From: Hyalangium gracile
GTDB lineage: Bacteria; Myxococcota; Myxococcia; Myxococcales; Myxococcaceae
Assembly: GCF_020103725.1 (NCBI RefSeq)
Contig: NZ_JAHXBG010000001.1
Span: forward strand, 496,001 to 560,000
Direction: 5' to 3'
DNA length: 64,000 bases
Shown here one piece after another: positions 49,894-61,516 of this stretch; positions within the stretch are counted from its first letter, which is position 1; each line of letters begins with the position of its first letter. Position numbers and translations under genes: made by a program. Under the pieces are notes generated by a model, which was not told the DNA's origin, ran no database searches, and saw only the letters and a list, made by a program, of their open reading frames with translations.

Positions 49894-51633
49894 ATGGACG
49901 CCGCCGCCTCCAGCTCTCCCCTGGCCGAAGCCTCCTTCGCCTTCACTCGGGCCGAGAAGGTCTTCACCATGCTGGGCGCGCTGCTGGGGATGCTGCTGGC
50001 CGCGCTGGACCAGACCATCGTGGCCACCGCGGGGCCGGCCATCCAGACGGACCTGGCCATCCCCGCCTCGCTCTATCCGTGGCTCACCACCTCGTACCTG
50101 GTGGCCTCCACGGTGATGGTGCCGCTGTGGGGCAAGCTGTCGGACGTGTTCGGGCGCAGGACGGTGCTCGTCATCGGCATCCTCATCTTCCTCGCGGGCA
50201 GCTTCCTGTGCGGGGTGGCGTGGGGGACGGTGCCGCTCATCCTCTTCCGAGCGGTGCAGGGGCTGGGCAGCGCGGCGCTCTTCACCAGCGCCTTCGCCGT
50301 GGTGGCGGACCTGTTCCCACCCTCCGAGCGCGGCAAGTACCAGGGGCTCTTCGGCGGCGTGTTCGGCCTGTCCAGCGTGGTGGGCCCGCTGGTGGGCGGC
50401 TTCATCACGGATGGGTTCGGCTGGCACTGGGTCTTCTTCATCAACCTGCCGGTGGGCGTGGTAGCGCTGGCCGTCATCTTCCTGCGCATGCCGTCGCTGC
50501 GGCGGCCTCGCACGTCCCGGCCCCGACTGGACCTGGCCGGCGCCGCGTGCCTGGTGCTGGCGGTGGTGCCGCTGCTGCTGGCGCTGAGCCTGGGACGGGG
50601 CCACGTGGCGCCCGGCGAGGCGGGCTTCTCGTGGGGCTCGTGGCAGGTGCTGGGCCTGTTCGCCCTGTCCATCGCGGGCGGGGTGGCCTTCGTCATCGTG
50701 GAGGGGCGAGCGGATGAGCCCGTGCTCGACTTGCGGCTGTTCCAGGGCAAGACGTTCGCGCTGGGCAACGCGGCGGTGTTCGTCATCGGCTCGGCCTTCC
50801 TGTCGGCCGTCACCTTCCTGCCGCTCTTCATGGTGAACGTGGTGGGACTGTCCGCGACGCGCTCGGGGCTCACCATCATGCCGCTGACGCTGGGGGTGGT
50901 GGCCGGCAACGTGCTGTCCGGGCAGATCGCCTCGCGGGTGGGGCGCTACAAGGCGCTGATGTTGATATCGCTGGTGGTGCTCACCGCGGCGTTCGCGGTG
51001 ATGGGCTTCACGCTGTCACCGGACTCCACGCAGGCCTCGGTGACGGCGAAGATGGTGCTCATGGGCCTGGGGCTGGGGCCCTCCATCCCGCTGTACACCC
51101 TGGCCATCCAGAACGCGGTGCAGCCCCGGCAGATGGGCGTGGCCACCTCGACGGCGACCTTCTTCCGGCAGCTCGGCTCGACGGTGGGCGTGGCGCTGGC
51201 GGGCGTGGTCTTCGCCCACGTGCTCACCACGCAGATGCGCGAGCGCACGGAGCAGGCCTCGCACGGAATGGTCGCGGAGCTGCGCGAGTACCTGCCCGCG
51301 GGCGTGGAGGGCGCGGGCGGTGAAGGCATGGCGCCGGGTCAGGCCTTCCACGCCGCCGAGGTGAAGGCGCGGCTGCACGCCACGTTCGAGGCGCGGAGGC
51401 AGCAGGCCGGCGCGGAGCCGGAGGCGGTTGCGCGGGTGGACGCGCTGGAGCGCGAGGCGATGGCCGCCGTGGACCGCGTGGACCGCGCGATGAAGGAGGC
51501 GTTCACCGAGGCCACCGCGTGGGTGTACCGGCTGGCCATCGTGGTGGCCATCGTGGCGCTGCTGCTGACGGCCCGGCTGCCGGACCGTCCGCTGCGCAAG
51601 GGTCCCCTGCCCGCGCCACCGCCCGGGGAGTAG
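49894..51633 (+). CDS. MFS multidrug exporter, DHA2 family (second copy)
   Basis: A 579-aa protein with about 14 membrane helices and the DHA2 landmarks: LAALDQTIVATAGPAIQTDL (motif D1), GKLSDVFGRR (motif A), FGLSSVVGPLVGGFITDGFGWHWVFFINLPVG (motif C). It is longer than the exporter at 4390 because of an extra ~80-residue cytoplasmic segment before the last helix (LREYLPAGVEGAGGEGMAPGQAFHAAEVKARLHATFEARRQQAGAEPE). ATG 49894 was chosen over the upstream ATG at 49849, which lies in a Ser/Leu-rich poor context. Drug or toxin efflux is the family role. Confidence 0.93.
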   Translation: MDAAASSSPLAEASFAFTRAEKVFTMLGALLGMLLAALDQTIVATAGPAIQTDLAIPASLYPWLTTSYLVASTVMVPLWGKLSDVFGRRTVLVIGILIFLAGSFLCGVAWGTVPLILFRAVQGLGSAALFTSAFAVVADLFPPSERGKYQGLFGGVFGLSSVVGPLVGGFITDGFGWHWVFFINLPVGVVALAVIFLRMPSLRRPRTSRPRLDLAGAACLVLAVVPLLLALSLGRGHVAPGEAGFSWGSWQVLGLFALSIAGGVAFVIVEGRADEPVLDLRLFQGKTFALGNAAVFVIGSAFLSAVTFLPLFMVNVVGLSATRSGLTIMPLTLGVVAGNVLSGQIASRVGRYKALMLISLVVLTAAFAVMGFTLSPDSTQASVTAKMVLMGLGLGPSIPLYTLAIQNAVQPRQMGVATSTATFFRQLGSTVGVALAGVVFAHVLTTQMRERTEQASHGMVAELREYLPAGVEGAGGEGMAPGQAFHAAEVKARLHATFEARRQQAGAEPEAVARVDALEREAMAAVDRVDRAMKEAFTEATAWVYRLAIVVAIVALLLTARLPDRPLRKGPLPAPPPGE

Positions 51634-51642
51634 CGCTTCCGC

Positions 51643-53202
51643 TCAGTGGGTCGAGGACTTCGTGATGCCCGAGGCCGGAGCCTTCGGAGCGGACGGCGGA
51701 GCGCCCGGGGGCGGCGCGACCAGCGAGGGCGCCGTGGGCGGGGCAGTCGGCCGAGGCATCGCCGTGGGCATCTCGGCGAACACATAGGCCGCCCAGGCCA
51801 CCGCCGCCGTGCTCCTGGCCAGCGACTCCGGGTCCACCTTGTCCAAGGTGTCCGCGTGGGTGTGGTGCACGTCGAAGTAGCGGCTGCTGTCCACCTTCAC
51901 GCCGAAGAAGGGCACCTGCGCGGGCACCAGGGGCAGCAGATCCGCGCCGCCAGCCTCCGCCGACAGGAGCGTCCCGGCGCCCAGCGCCACCAGCGGACTC
52001 AGCCACGGCCGCACCAGCTCGGAGGCGCCCTCGCCGGCCCGGAGCGCCACGCCCAGCGGTCGCCCTCCGCCCGCGTCCATCTCCATCGCGGCCACGTGGC
52101 GGGGCAGCTCGGCGGCGTGCGCCGCGGCGTAGGCCCGGGCGCCGCGCAGCCCGTTCTCCTCGTTCATGAAGAGCACCACGCGCACCGTGCGCCGCGGCGC
52201 GGGCTTCTGCCGGGCAATCAGCCGCGCGGCCTCCATCACCATCACCACGCCGGCCCCGTCGTCGTGCGCGCCCGTGCCCACGTCCCACGAGTCCAGGTGC
52301 GCGCCGAGCAGGACGATCTCCTCGGGCTTCTCGCGGCCCTTCACCTCGGCCACGACATTGAAGGAGTCCGCGTCCGGCAGCGTCTTGCACCCGAGCACCA
52401 CGCGCACCCGGACCGGGCCGCCGCCGGCCAGCAGGCGGTGCAGCAGCTCGGCGCCCTCCACGGTGACGGAGGCCGCGGGGATGGGCGTGACGCCGTCATC
52501 GAAGCGGGTCGCCCCGGTGTGCGGCGTCTCCAGCGACGCGGTGGCCAGCGAGCGCACCAGCGCCGCCACGGCCCCGGCCTTGACCGCCTCGGAGGGCCCG
52601 CGCCCGCGCAGGCCGGCGAAGCGCCCGTAGTCCTCGGCCTCCTTCATGGAGTGGTTGAAGAAGACGATGCGGCCCTTCACGCGCTCACCCAGCGCGGCCA
52701 GCTCCTCGAGCGAGGACACCTCCAGCACCTCGCCGGTGACGCCCTCGGGAGGCGTGGCCCCGCTGGCGCCCAGCGCCATCACCGTGAGCGGGTGGCCGCG
52801 GAAGCGCTCGGAGGGGAGCACCTCGGCGCGCTCCTCGCCTCGCACCCAGTGCGGCACCTTCACGGGCTCCAGCCACGCCTTCACGCCATCGGCCTTGAAG
52901 GAGCGCAGGGCCCACTGCACCGCGGCCTCGGCGCCCTCGGAGCCGGCCAGCCGCGCGCCGATGCCATCGGTGAGCTCGGCGAGGCGGGCCCAGGCATGCC
53001 CCTCGGTGAGCGCCGGCCCCACGAGCCGCTCGGCCACCTGGAGCTGGGCGGCCGTGGGCCCCGCCGCCTTCGTCGTGGTGGGAGGGGCGCTCACCGCGCC
53101 GGACTTGGGGGCCGGAGGCGCGGCGAGGAGGCTGAGCATCAACGCGGGAGTGAGGACGAGAGTGGTCGCGGACAAGAGGAGGCTCCGAGAGAGGCGCCGC
53201 AC
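51643..53202 (-). CDS. M28-family zinc metallopeptidase with PA domain
   Basis: A 519-aa secreted protein starting at GTG 53202 with a signal peptide (LLLSATTLVLTPALMLSLLAAP). A PA-like insert (EELAALGERVKGRIVFFNH) precedes the catalytic M28 core: LLGAHLDSWDVGTGAHDDGAG (first His and Asp), MNEENGLRGARAYAA (Glu pair), AMEMDAGG (Asp) and FDVHHTHADTLDKVDP (last His). These bind two Zn ions, as in aminopeptidase Y/Ap1. The C-terminal ~60 residues are Pro/Ala-rich. It is an exopeptidase-type enzyme acting outside the cytosol. Confidence 0.92.
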   Translation of the reverse strand: MRRLSRSLLLSATTLVLTPALMLSLLAAPPAPKSGAVSAPPTTTKAAGPTAAQLQVAERLVGPALTEGHAWARLAELTDGIGARLAGSEGAEAAVQWALRSFKADGVKAWLEPVKVPHWVRGEERAEVLPSERFRGHPLTVMALGASGATPPEGVTGEVLEVSSLEELAALGERVKGRIVFFNHSMKEAEDYGRFAGLRGRGPSEAVKAGAVAALVRSLATASLETPHTGATRFDDGVTPIPAASVTVEGAELLHRLLAGGGPVRVRVVLGCKTLPDADSFNVVAEVKGREKPEEIVLLGAHLDSWDVGTGAHDDGAGVVMVMEAARLIARQKPAPRRTVRVVLFMNEENGLRGARAYAAAHAAELPRHVAAMEMDAGGGRPLGVALRAGEGASELVRPWLSPLVALGAGTLLSAEAGGADLLPLVPAQVPFFGVKVDSSRYFDVHHTHADTLDKVDPESLARSTAAVAWAAYVFAEMPTAMPRPTAPPTAPSLVAPPPGAPPSAPKAPASGITKSSTH

Positions 53203-53316
53203 TCTCCGGCCTCACCCGCGTCCTCGCAAGCGTTTCGATGAGGGGCCCCGCACTCCGAGCCAGCTGCCCGGCTGCCCGGAGTGCGGGGGTGGGGCCCTGG
53301 CCTGGCCCCGAGGCGC

Positions 53317-56685
<3,369 letters not shown>

Positions 56686-56813
56686 GGGCTGTTCCTGGGA
56701 GTTCGAGGCGCGCGGATACTAGCCAAAGGAAACCGGCCGCGGCGTCCACCATTCCCAACAACCCCTTGCGGTTCGCCATGATGGTCAAACCGTGGAGCAC
56801 CCTGGGATGCTCG

Positions 56814-58370
56814 ATGGCCACCGTGCTGCCCATGTCCTCCGAAGCTCCTGCCTCCCCACTGTCCCGGCGCGTGACATGGGTGCTTCCCGCGCTCGCGGTG
56901 GGCACTGGGGTCCTCCACCTGCTCTTCGCCGGGCGCTATGGCTACTTCCGCGATGAGCTGTACTTCATCGCCTGTGGCCAGCACCTCGCCTGGGGCTATG
57001 TGGACCAGCCGCCCCTCATCGCCCTGCTGGCCCGAATCACCACTGCCCTCTTTGGTGACTCCGTCACGGGCCTACGCGTGCTGCCCGCGCTCGCCGCGGG
57101 AGGGCTCGTGGCGCTCACCGGGTGGCTCGCGCGGCGGCTCGGGGGTGGCACCCATGCCGTGGTGCTCGCGAGCGTGGCCGCCGCGCTGGCCCCTGCCTTC
57201 CTCGTCTTCGGGCACATGCTCACGATGAACGCCTTCGAGCCCCTCTTCTGGACGGGCTGTGTGGCGCTCCTCGTGGAGATGATTCGCACCGACGACCGGC
57301 GGCTGTGGCTCGGCGTGGGGGCGCTCGTCGGCGTGGGCTTGCTCAACAAGCACTCCATGGGCTTCTTCGCCGTGTGTCTCGCGCTCGGGCTGCTGCTCAC
57401 GCCTCAGCGACGGTTGATGCGCAGCCGGTGGCTCGTGCTTGGTGGGGTGCTCGCCACGCTCATCGTCCTGCCCCACATGCTCTGGCAGTTCCAGCATGGC
57501 TGGCCCATGTTCGAGCTGCTCCGCAATGGCCAGCTCTACAAGAACGCGCCATTCGCTCTCGGGGAGTTCTTCTCCGGCCAGGTGCTCCTCCTCCACCCGC
57601 TCTTTGCTCCGCTGCACCTGGCGGGACTGGGCTTCCTGCTCTTCGCTCCGTCGGCGCGTCCGTACCGCGCGCTGGGGCTCGGCTTCGTGCTGCTGCTCGG
57701 GCTCTACATCGTCCTGAAGGCCAAGGCGTATTACATGGCGCCCGCCTACCCCATGCTGTTCGCCGCGGGCGCGGGTGTCATCGAGCGCGCCGTGCGCCGG
57801 ACCCTGCCGCGGGCCGCCATGCTCGCGGTGGCCGTGGCGGGCGGTGCGGCCCTTGCTCCCATGTCGCTGCCGGTGCTCCCGGTGGAGGCCTTCATCGCGT
57901 ACCAGCGCGCGCTGGGTCTCGAGCCCCCGCGCACCGAGCGTCACCGGATGGGCTCCCTGCCCCAGCACTACGCGGATCAGCACGGCTGGCGCGAGCTCGT
58001 CGCGGCGGTGGCGGACGTCTACCAGCGGCTTCCGCCGGAGGAACAGGCGCGGACGATGCTCTTCGCGCAGAACTATGGGCAGGCGGGCGCGCTCGACTGG
58101 CTGGGTCGCGCGTATGGGCTGCCGCCGGCCCGCTCCGGGCACAACAACTACTTCCTCTGGGGCTTTGGCGGCACGGAACCCTCCGTGTTGCTCATCCTCG
58201 GTGGCAAAGCCGAGGACCACTCCCAGGTGTGCGCGCGGCTCGAAGTAGCCGCGCGCCTCCCGCCCAACCCCTATGTCATGCCCTACGAGGACCAGCTGCC
58301 GATCTACGTCTGCCGAGGGCTCAAGGCGCCCATGGCCACGATCTGGCCGCGCGTGAAGCACTACGAGTGA
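56814..58370 (+). CDS. GT39/ArnT-like membrane glycosyltransferase
   Basis: A ~518-aa multi-pass protein of the PMT/ArnT (GT39/GT83) fold. Its N-terminal loop contains GYFRDELYFIACGQHLAWGYVDQPPLIALLARI, where the acidic DE pair and the D-Q-P-P motif match the catalytic loop of this family, and AFEPLFWTGCVALLVEMI and LLNKHSMGFFAVCLALG follow in the expected order. About ten membrane helices are visible. Such enzymes transfer sugars from polyprenyl-phosphate carriers to lipids or proteins. The frame starts at 56766, but ATG 56814 (MATVLPMSS) or 56832 is as likely; ribosome-binding sites are weak for all. It is divergent from the amidohydrolase gene. Confidence 0.85.
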   Translation: MATVLPMSSEAPASPLSRRVTWVLPALAVGTGVLHLLFAGRYGYFRDELYFIACGQHLAWGYVDQPPLIALLARITTALFGDSVTGLRVLPALAAGGLVALTGWLARRLGGGTHAVVLASVAAALAPAFLVFGHMLTMNAFEPLFWTGCVALLVEMIRTDDRRLWLGVGALVGVGLLNKHSMGFFAVCLALGLLLTPQRRLMRSRWLVLGGVLATLIVLPHMLWQFQHGWPMFELLRNGQLYKNAPFALGEFFSGQVLLLHPLFAPLHLAGLGFLLFAPSARPYRALGLGFVLLLGLYIVLKAKAYYMAPAYPMLFAAGAGVIERAVRRTLPRAAMLAVAVAGGAALAPMSLPVLPVEAFIAYQRALGLEPPRTERHRMGSLPQHYADQHGWRELVAAVADVYQRLPPEEQARTMLFAQNYGQAGALDWLGRAYGLPPARSGHNNYFLWGFGGTEPSVLLILGGKAEDHSQVCARLEVAARLPPNPYVMPYEDQLPIYVCRGLKAPMATIWPRVKHYE

Positions 58371-58371
58371 G

Positions 58372-59796
58372 CTACCGGCCCGGCGTGTCCCGCACGGCCT
58401 CGGTCGACCGCACGGTGATGAGGTACGCGGGACGCACGTAGTCGACCGTCCAGATGAGCAGCGTCACATCCCCGGCGGCCAGCGCGCGCACGTGCAGCTG
58501 GTCCTCCTCGAGCTCCACGTCCACGACGCCCTCCTGCCCCAGTGCCATCTTCACCACGCCGGGGATGTGAAGGGTGCGCGTCTCCCCCACGGCGAGCGTC
58601 AACGGCACCCGGTCGTCGATCGGCGTGGCCACGGCGCGCTCCCGCCATCCCCATCCTCCAATCCCCGCCAGGCCCAGGCCCACCGCCAGCCCCAGCGCCC
58701 ACCAGCGCCCCCGTGGAGCCGGTGCCCGGCTCAGCGCCTCGAGCAGCGCGTCCATGGAGGCAAACCGCTCTCCCGGCTCCAGCGCCAGGCCTCGGGCGAG
58801 CGCGGCCTTCACGGCTCTCGGCAGGCGCGGGCCCCGCTCCGGGCGCCGCAGCGTCCACCGGTGCTCGGCGGGCGCGTCCGCCGCGAAGGGCCGCAGCCCG
58901 TACAGCGCCTCGTACAGCGCGACGCAGAAGCTGAACTGGTCGCCTCGCGCATCCACGGGCCGCCCCGCGAGCTGCTCGGGAGACATATATGCGGGCGTCC
59001 CCGGCACTGCTCCGGCTCGGGTGAGCGAGGGCTCGGCGCCTGCCGCGAGCGCGAGCATCCCCGCGGGCTCCTCGGCGGCCTCCATGCGCACCAGTCCGAA
59101 GTCCGTCACGCGCGGCCGTCCGTCGGCGCCCACCAGCACGTTGGCTGGCTTGAAGTCCCGATGCACCAGCCCCGCCCGGTGCGCGGCGGCCAGCCCCCGG
59201 CCCGCCTCCAGGAAGAGGCCCAGCACCTGACGCCAGGGCCGCTGCCTGTCCCGCAACCACCCGGCCAGCGTGGGGCCCTCGACGAGCTCCATCGCCAGGA
59301 AGACCTGCCCACCCTCCGTGCCCAGATCGAAGACGGGCAGCACGTTGGGGTGAGAGAGGCTCGCCATGGCCTGGGCCTCGCGCAGCAGCCGCGCCTGTCG
59401 CTCGCCCGCGTCCGCCAGCGTCGAGCGCAGCAGCTTGAGCGCCACCTTCCGTCCCAGCCGCGGATCCTCCGCCGCGTACACCACGCCCATGCCGCCCACG
59501 CCCAGCACGCGGGAGATGACGTAGCGGCCCAGCACGGCCCCGGGCCGCAGCGGAGGCTCCTCCCGCGGCGTGGGCCAGGTCGCCGTGCCCGTGTCCAGCC
59601 GCGTCGGGAGGCTCCCCATGGAGGGGCCGGACTGCTCCGCCGCCACCGCCGCCACCAGCGCCCGGCAGTCCGCGCATGAATCCAGGTGGGCCTCCACGCC
59701 CGTGGCGCTCGGCCCGGCCAGGGCGCCACTCGCGAAGCTCGCGAGCGCGTTCTCGTCCGGGCAGCGCTCCGGCAGGGGGGACGGTAGAGCGGTCAT
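58372..59796 (-). CDS. Ser/Thr protein kinase with zinc-finger-like N terminus and secretin-N-like sensor
   Basis: A 474-aa protein with three parts. Residues ~10-50 hold an anti-sigma-type zinc-binding motif (HLDSCADC, H-x3-C-x2-C). Residues ~90-355 form a Hanks-type kinase (LGVGGMGVVYAAED, KVALKLL, HRDFKPANV, VTDFGLV, PGTPAYMSPEQLAG). A membrane helix (WWALGLAVGLGLAGIGGW) follows. An outside domain of about 70 residues (PLTLAVGETRTLHIPGVVKMALG, then HVRALAAGDVTLLIWT) matches the pilus/secretin N-terminal domain and closely resembles the small protein at 59871. The likely role is a membrane sensor kinase. Confidence 0.9.
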   Translation of the reverse strand: MTALPSPLPERCPDENALASFASGALAGPSATGVEAHLDSCADCRALVAAVAAEQSGPSMGSLPTRLDTGTATWPTPREEPPLRPGAVLGRYVISRVLGVGGMGVVYAAEDPRLGRKVALKLLRSTLADAGERQARLLREAQAMASLSHPNVLPVFDLGTEGGQVFLAMELVEGPTLAGWLRDRQRPWRQVLGLFLEAGRGLAAAHRAGLVHRDFKPANVLVGADGRPRVTDFGLVRMEAAEEPAGMLALAAGAEPSLTRAGAVPGTPAYMSPEQLAGRPVDARGDQFSFCVALYEALYGLRPFAADAPAEHRWTLRRPERGPRLPRAVKAALARGLALEPGERFASMDALLEALSRAPAPRGRWWALGLAVGLGLAGIGGWGWRERAVATPIDDRVPLTLAVGETRTLHIPGVVKMALGQEGVVDVELEEDQLHVRALAAGDVTLLIWTVDYVRPAYLITVRSTEAVRDTPGR

Positions 59797-59870
59797 GCGC
59801 GCGACATCTTCCCAGCCTCGGGCCTGCGCCGGAAAGCCACGGGGCTCCGGCGCGAGCCCTCACCGCTGGC

Positions 59871-60179
59871 TCAGGGCTGGACGACGATGCGGTACTCCTT
59901 GCGCTTACCGCTCCCGGTCCACACCAGGAGCGTCGTCTCTCCAGCCTTCAGGCCCTCGATGCGGATGAGGTTGCCCCCGGGCGTGGAGACTTCGGCGAAC
60001 TCGACATTGCCGAGCGCCAGCTTCGTCAGGCCCGGGACGTTCAGGCTCTTCGAGTTCCCCGCCCGCACGGTGACAGTCTCCACCTTGGCCTCGGGCGCGG
60101 GCTTCGCGTTCTCCTCGGCGAAGACGGGAACGGAGAACAGCGACACGGCCAGCAGGGTGCTGCGAATGAGCTTCTTCAT
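59871..60179 (-). CDS. Small secreted secretin-N/CpaC-like domain protein
   Basis: A 102-aa protein starting at ATG 60179 with GGAGGAAG about six bases upstream. It has a signal peptide (MKKLIRSTLLAVSLFSVPVFAEE) and then one domain (VETVTVRAGNSKSLNVPGLTKLALGNVEFAEVSTPGGNLIRIEGLKAGETTLLVWTGSGKRKEYRIVV), the N-terminal region found in pilus and secretin proteins (CpaC-type). The same domain lies at the C terminus of the neighbouring kinase, with the shared core VPG-h-x-K-h-ALG and AG-x-TTLL-h-WT. It sits between the kinase and the sigma-factor gene on the same strand. Confidence 0.85.
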   Translation of the reverse strand: MKKLIRSTLLAVSLFSVPVFAEENAKPAPEAKVETVTVRAGNSKSLNVPGLTKLALGNVEFAEVSTPGGNLIRIEGLKAGETTLLVWTGSGKRKEYRIVVQP

Positions 60180-60262
60180 GGTTTCTTCCTCCCTTTCACC
60201 CAGATGACACCGCTGCCCGCGGGCGTTGCACACGGGCGCGAAAAACCTCGTGGCGCACCGCA

Positions 60263-61159
60263 TCAATCCTCTCGGGGCAGGAGCGTGGAGAGGCTCGCAT
60301 CGAGCTGGCTGCGCACCACCCGGAGCAGGCTCTGCAGCTCGTCGGCGGAGAGCTGGAGCCGCTCGGCCAGCTTGCCCCGCACCTGGGAGAGCACCTCCTC
60401 CCGCGCCCGGGCGAGCCACCGGGACACCGTGGACTTGTGCGTCTGGTACATGGCGCCGATGCGCTCCAGGCTCAGGCCCTCCACGAAGTGCAGGCGCAGC
60501 AGGGTGCGCTCACGGGCCGGCAGCGACGCGAGCGCCTCGGAGAGCGCGGCCCGGAAGTCCGCCTGGTGCCGCCGCCGCAGGTAGTCCAGCTCCAGGTCGC
60601 CGCCCGTCACCGAGCCCTCGGCGATCGCCTCCTCCTCGGCGTGGGCGCGACGGTGGGCGGAGCGCCGCAGGTTGAGGGCCGTGCGAACGGCCGCCGCGCG
60701 CAGCCAGGCCATGAGCGGACCTGTGCCCTGGTAGTCGGCGATGCGCGGGGGCCGTCCCTCCTCCGGAGTGAGCAGCCGCTCGCGCAGGTGCTGGCGGACC
60801 TCGGCGGCCCCGTCACCCGAGCCCTCCACTCGAGCCACCGCCGTATCCACCTTCGGCAGGAAGCGGGTATCGAGCGCGACATGCGCGAGCGGGAGCCCCT
60901 GGACGCAGGCGCATGCCAGGTAGAGGTCCGTGGCATGCAGCCCTCGCAGGGCTTCCGGGAGCGAGCCCTCCGCGGGGAGCCGCTCGGCCAGGTAGCGCAG
61001 GAAGGTGGCCTCCGGCACGGCCAGCTCCGGCCACGCCGCGCGAGCAGAGGCCAACAGTTCCGCCAGGAGCGCCTCGATGCCGAGCTGCTCGCCGGCTCCA
61101 CGAGCTTCCGAGCGCAGGTGTGGGACGAAGAGTGAGGACAGAGAGGACTGTGCGGACAT
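60263..61159 (-). CDS. Sigma-70-family RNA polymerase sigma factor (ECF-like)
   Basis: A 298-aa protein. Region 2 lies near residues 140-175 (LMAWLRAAAVRTALNLRRSAHRRAH) and region 4 near 205-255 (LPARERTLLRLHFVEGLSLERIGAMYQTHKSTVSRWLARAREEVLSQV), with the HTH sequence typical of sigma factors. An N-terminal ~130-residue extension is not present in standard ECF factors. A family of this shape (TIGR03001, 'gmx1'-type) is described in myxobacteria. Downstream on the same strand come the secretin-N protein and the kinase, so the sigma factor probably shares regulation with them. Confidence 0.85.
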   Translation of the reverse strand: MSAQSSLSSLFVPHLRSEARGAGEQLGIEALLAELLASARAAWPELAVPEATFLRYLAERLPAEGSLPEALRGLHATDLYLACACVQGLPLAHVALDTRFLPKVDTAVARVEGSGDGAAEVRQHLRERLLTPEEGRPPRIADYQGTGPLMAWLRAAAVRTALNLRRSAHRRAHAEEEAIAEGSVTGGDLELDYLRRRHQADFRAALSEALASLPARERTLLRLHFVEGLSLERIGAMYQTHKSTVSRWLARAREEVLSQVRGKLAERLQLSADELQSLLRVVRSQLDASLSTLLPRED

Positions 61160-61516
61160 GCCGCTCCTCGAGACGGGGCCTCAGCCTACGCCGCCGGCAG
61201 AGGCGGTTGTCCATCCAACGCGCGGTGAAGCCGGGTTGGCGCCCGGAGCGCTCGGATCCACGAACCGCTTCCCTTTCCTTGTTACAGCGCCCGTTCGGAC
61301 GCTTCTACAGGGTGAAGCGCAGCTCCACGCCGGATCACACGCAGTCGCACACATCCAGCGGGGCCCCCGAGCCGATCGCTGGTGGACATCCACGCCTTCT
61401 CGCCGTGCTGGCTCCGCCCACCACTGAACCCTTCCTGATCGCGCGCTGCTCGGCACATCGAATGCTTGCACTGTCGAGGTGCGCATCCACGGAGGAGCGC
61501 CGGGGGTAGGGCGTTC
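61160..61516. other. Promoter region of the TPR gene with a sigma-54-like element
   Basis: No gene is convincing in this 357-bp gap. A sigma-54-like sequence CGGCACATCGAATGCT lies at 61451-61466, with GG and GC 10 bases apart, as required, and ten of twelve consensus positions matched (differences at the leading T and at the T before TGC). It would start transcription about 13 bases downstream, ahead of ATG 61517. Confidence 0.45.
61451..61466 (+). promoter_or_regulatory. Possible sigma-54 (-24/-12) promoter
   Basis: The sequence CGGCACATCGAATGCT fits TGGCAC-R-N4-TTGC-W with two mismatches and correct GG-N10-GC spacing. It lies about 50 bp upstream of the TPR-protein start. Sigma-54 promoters are common in myxobacterial developmental genes, but a single match in GC-rich DNA is weak evidence. 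Confidence 0.35.
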
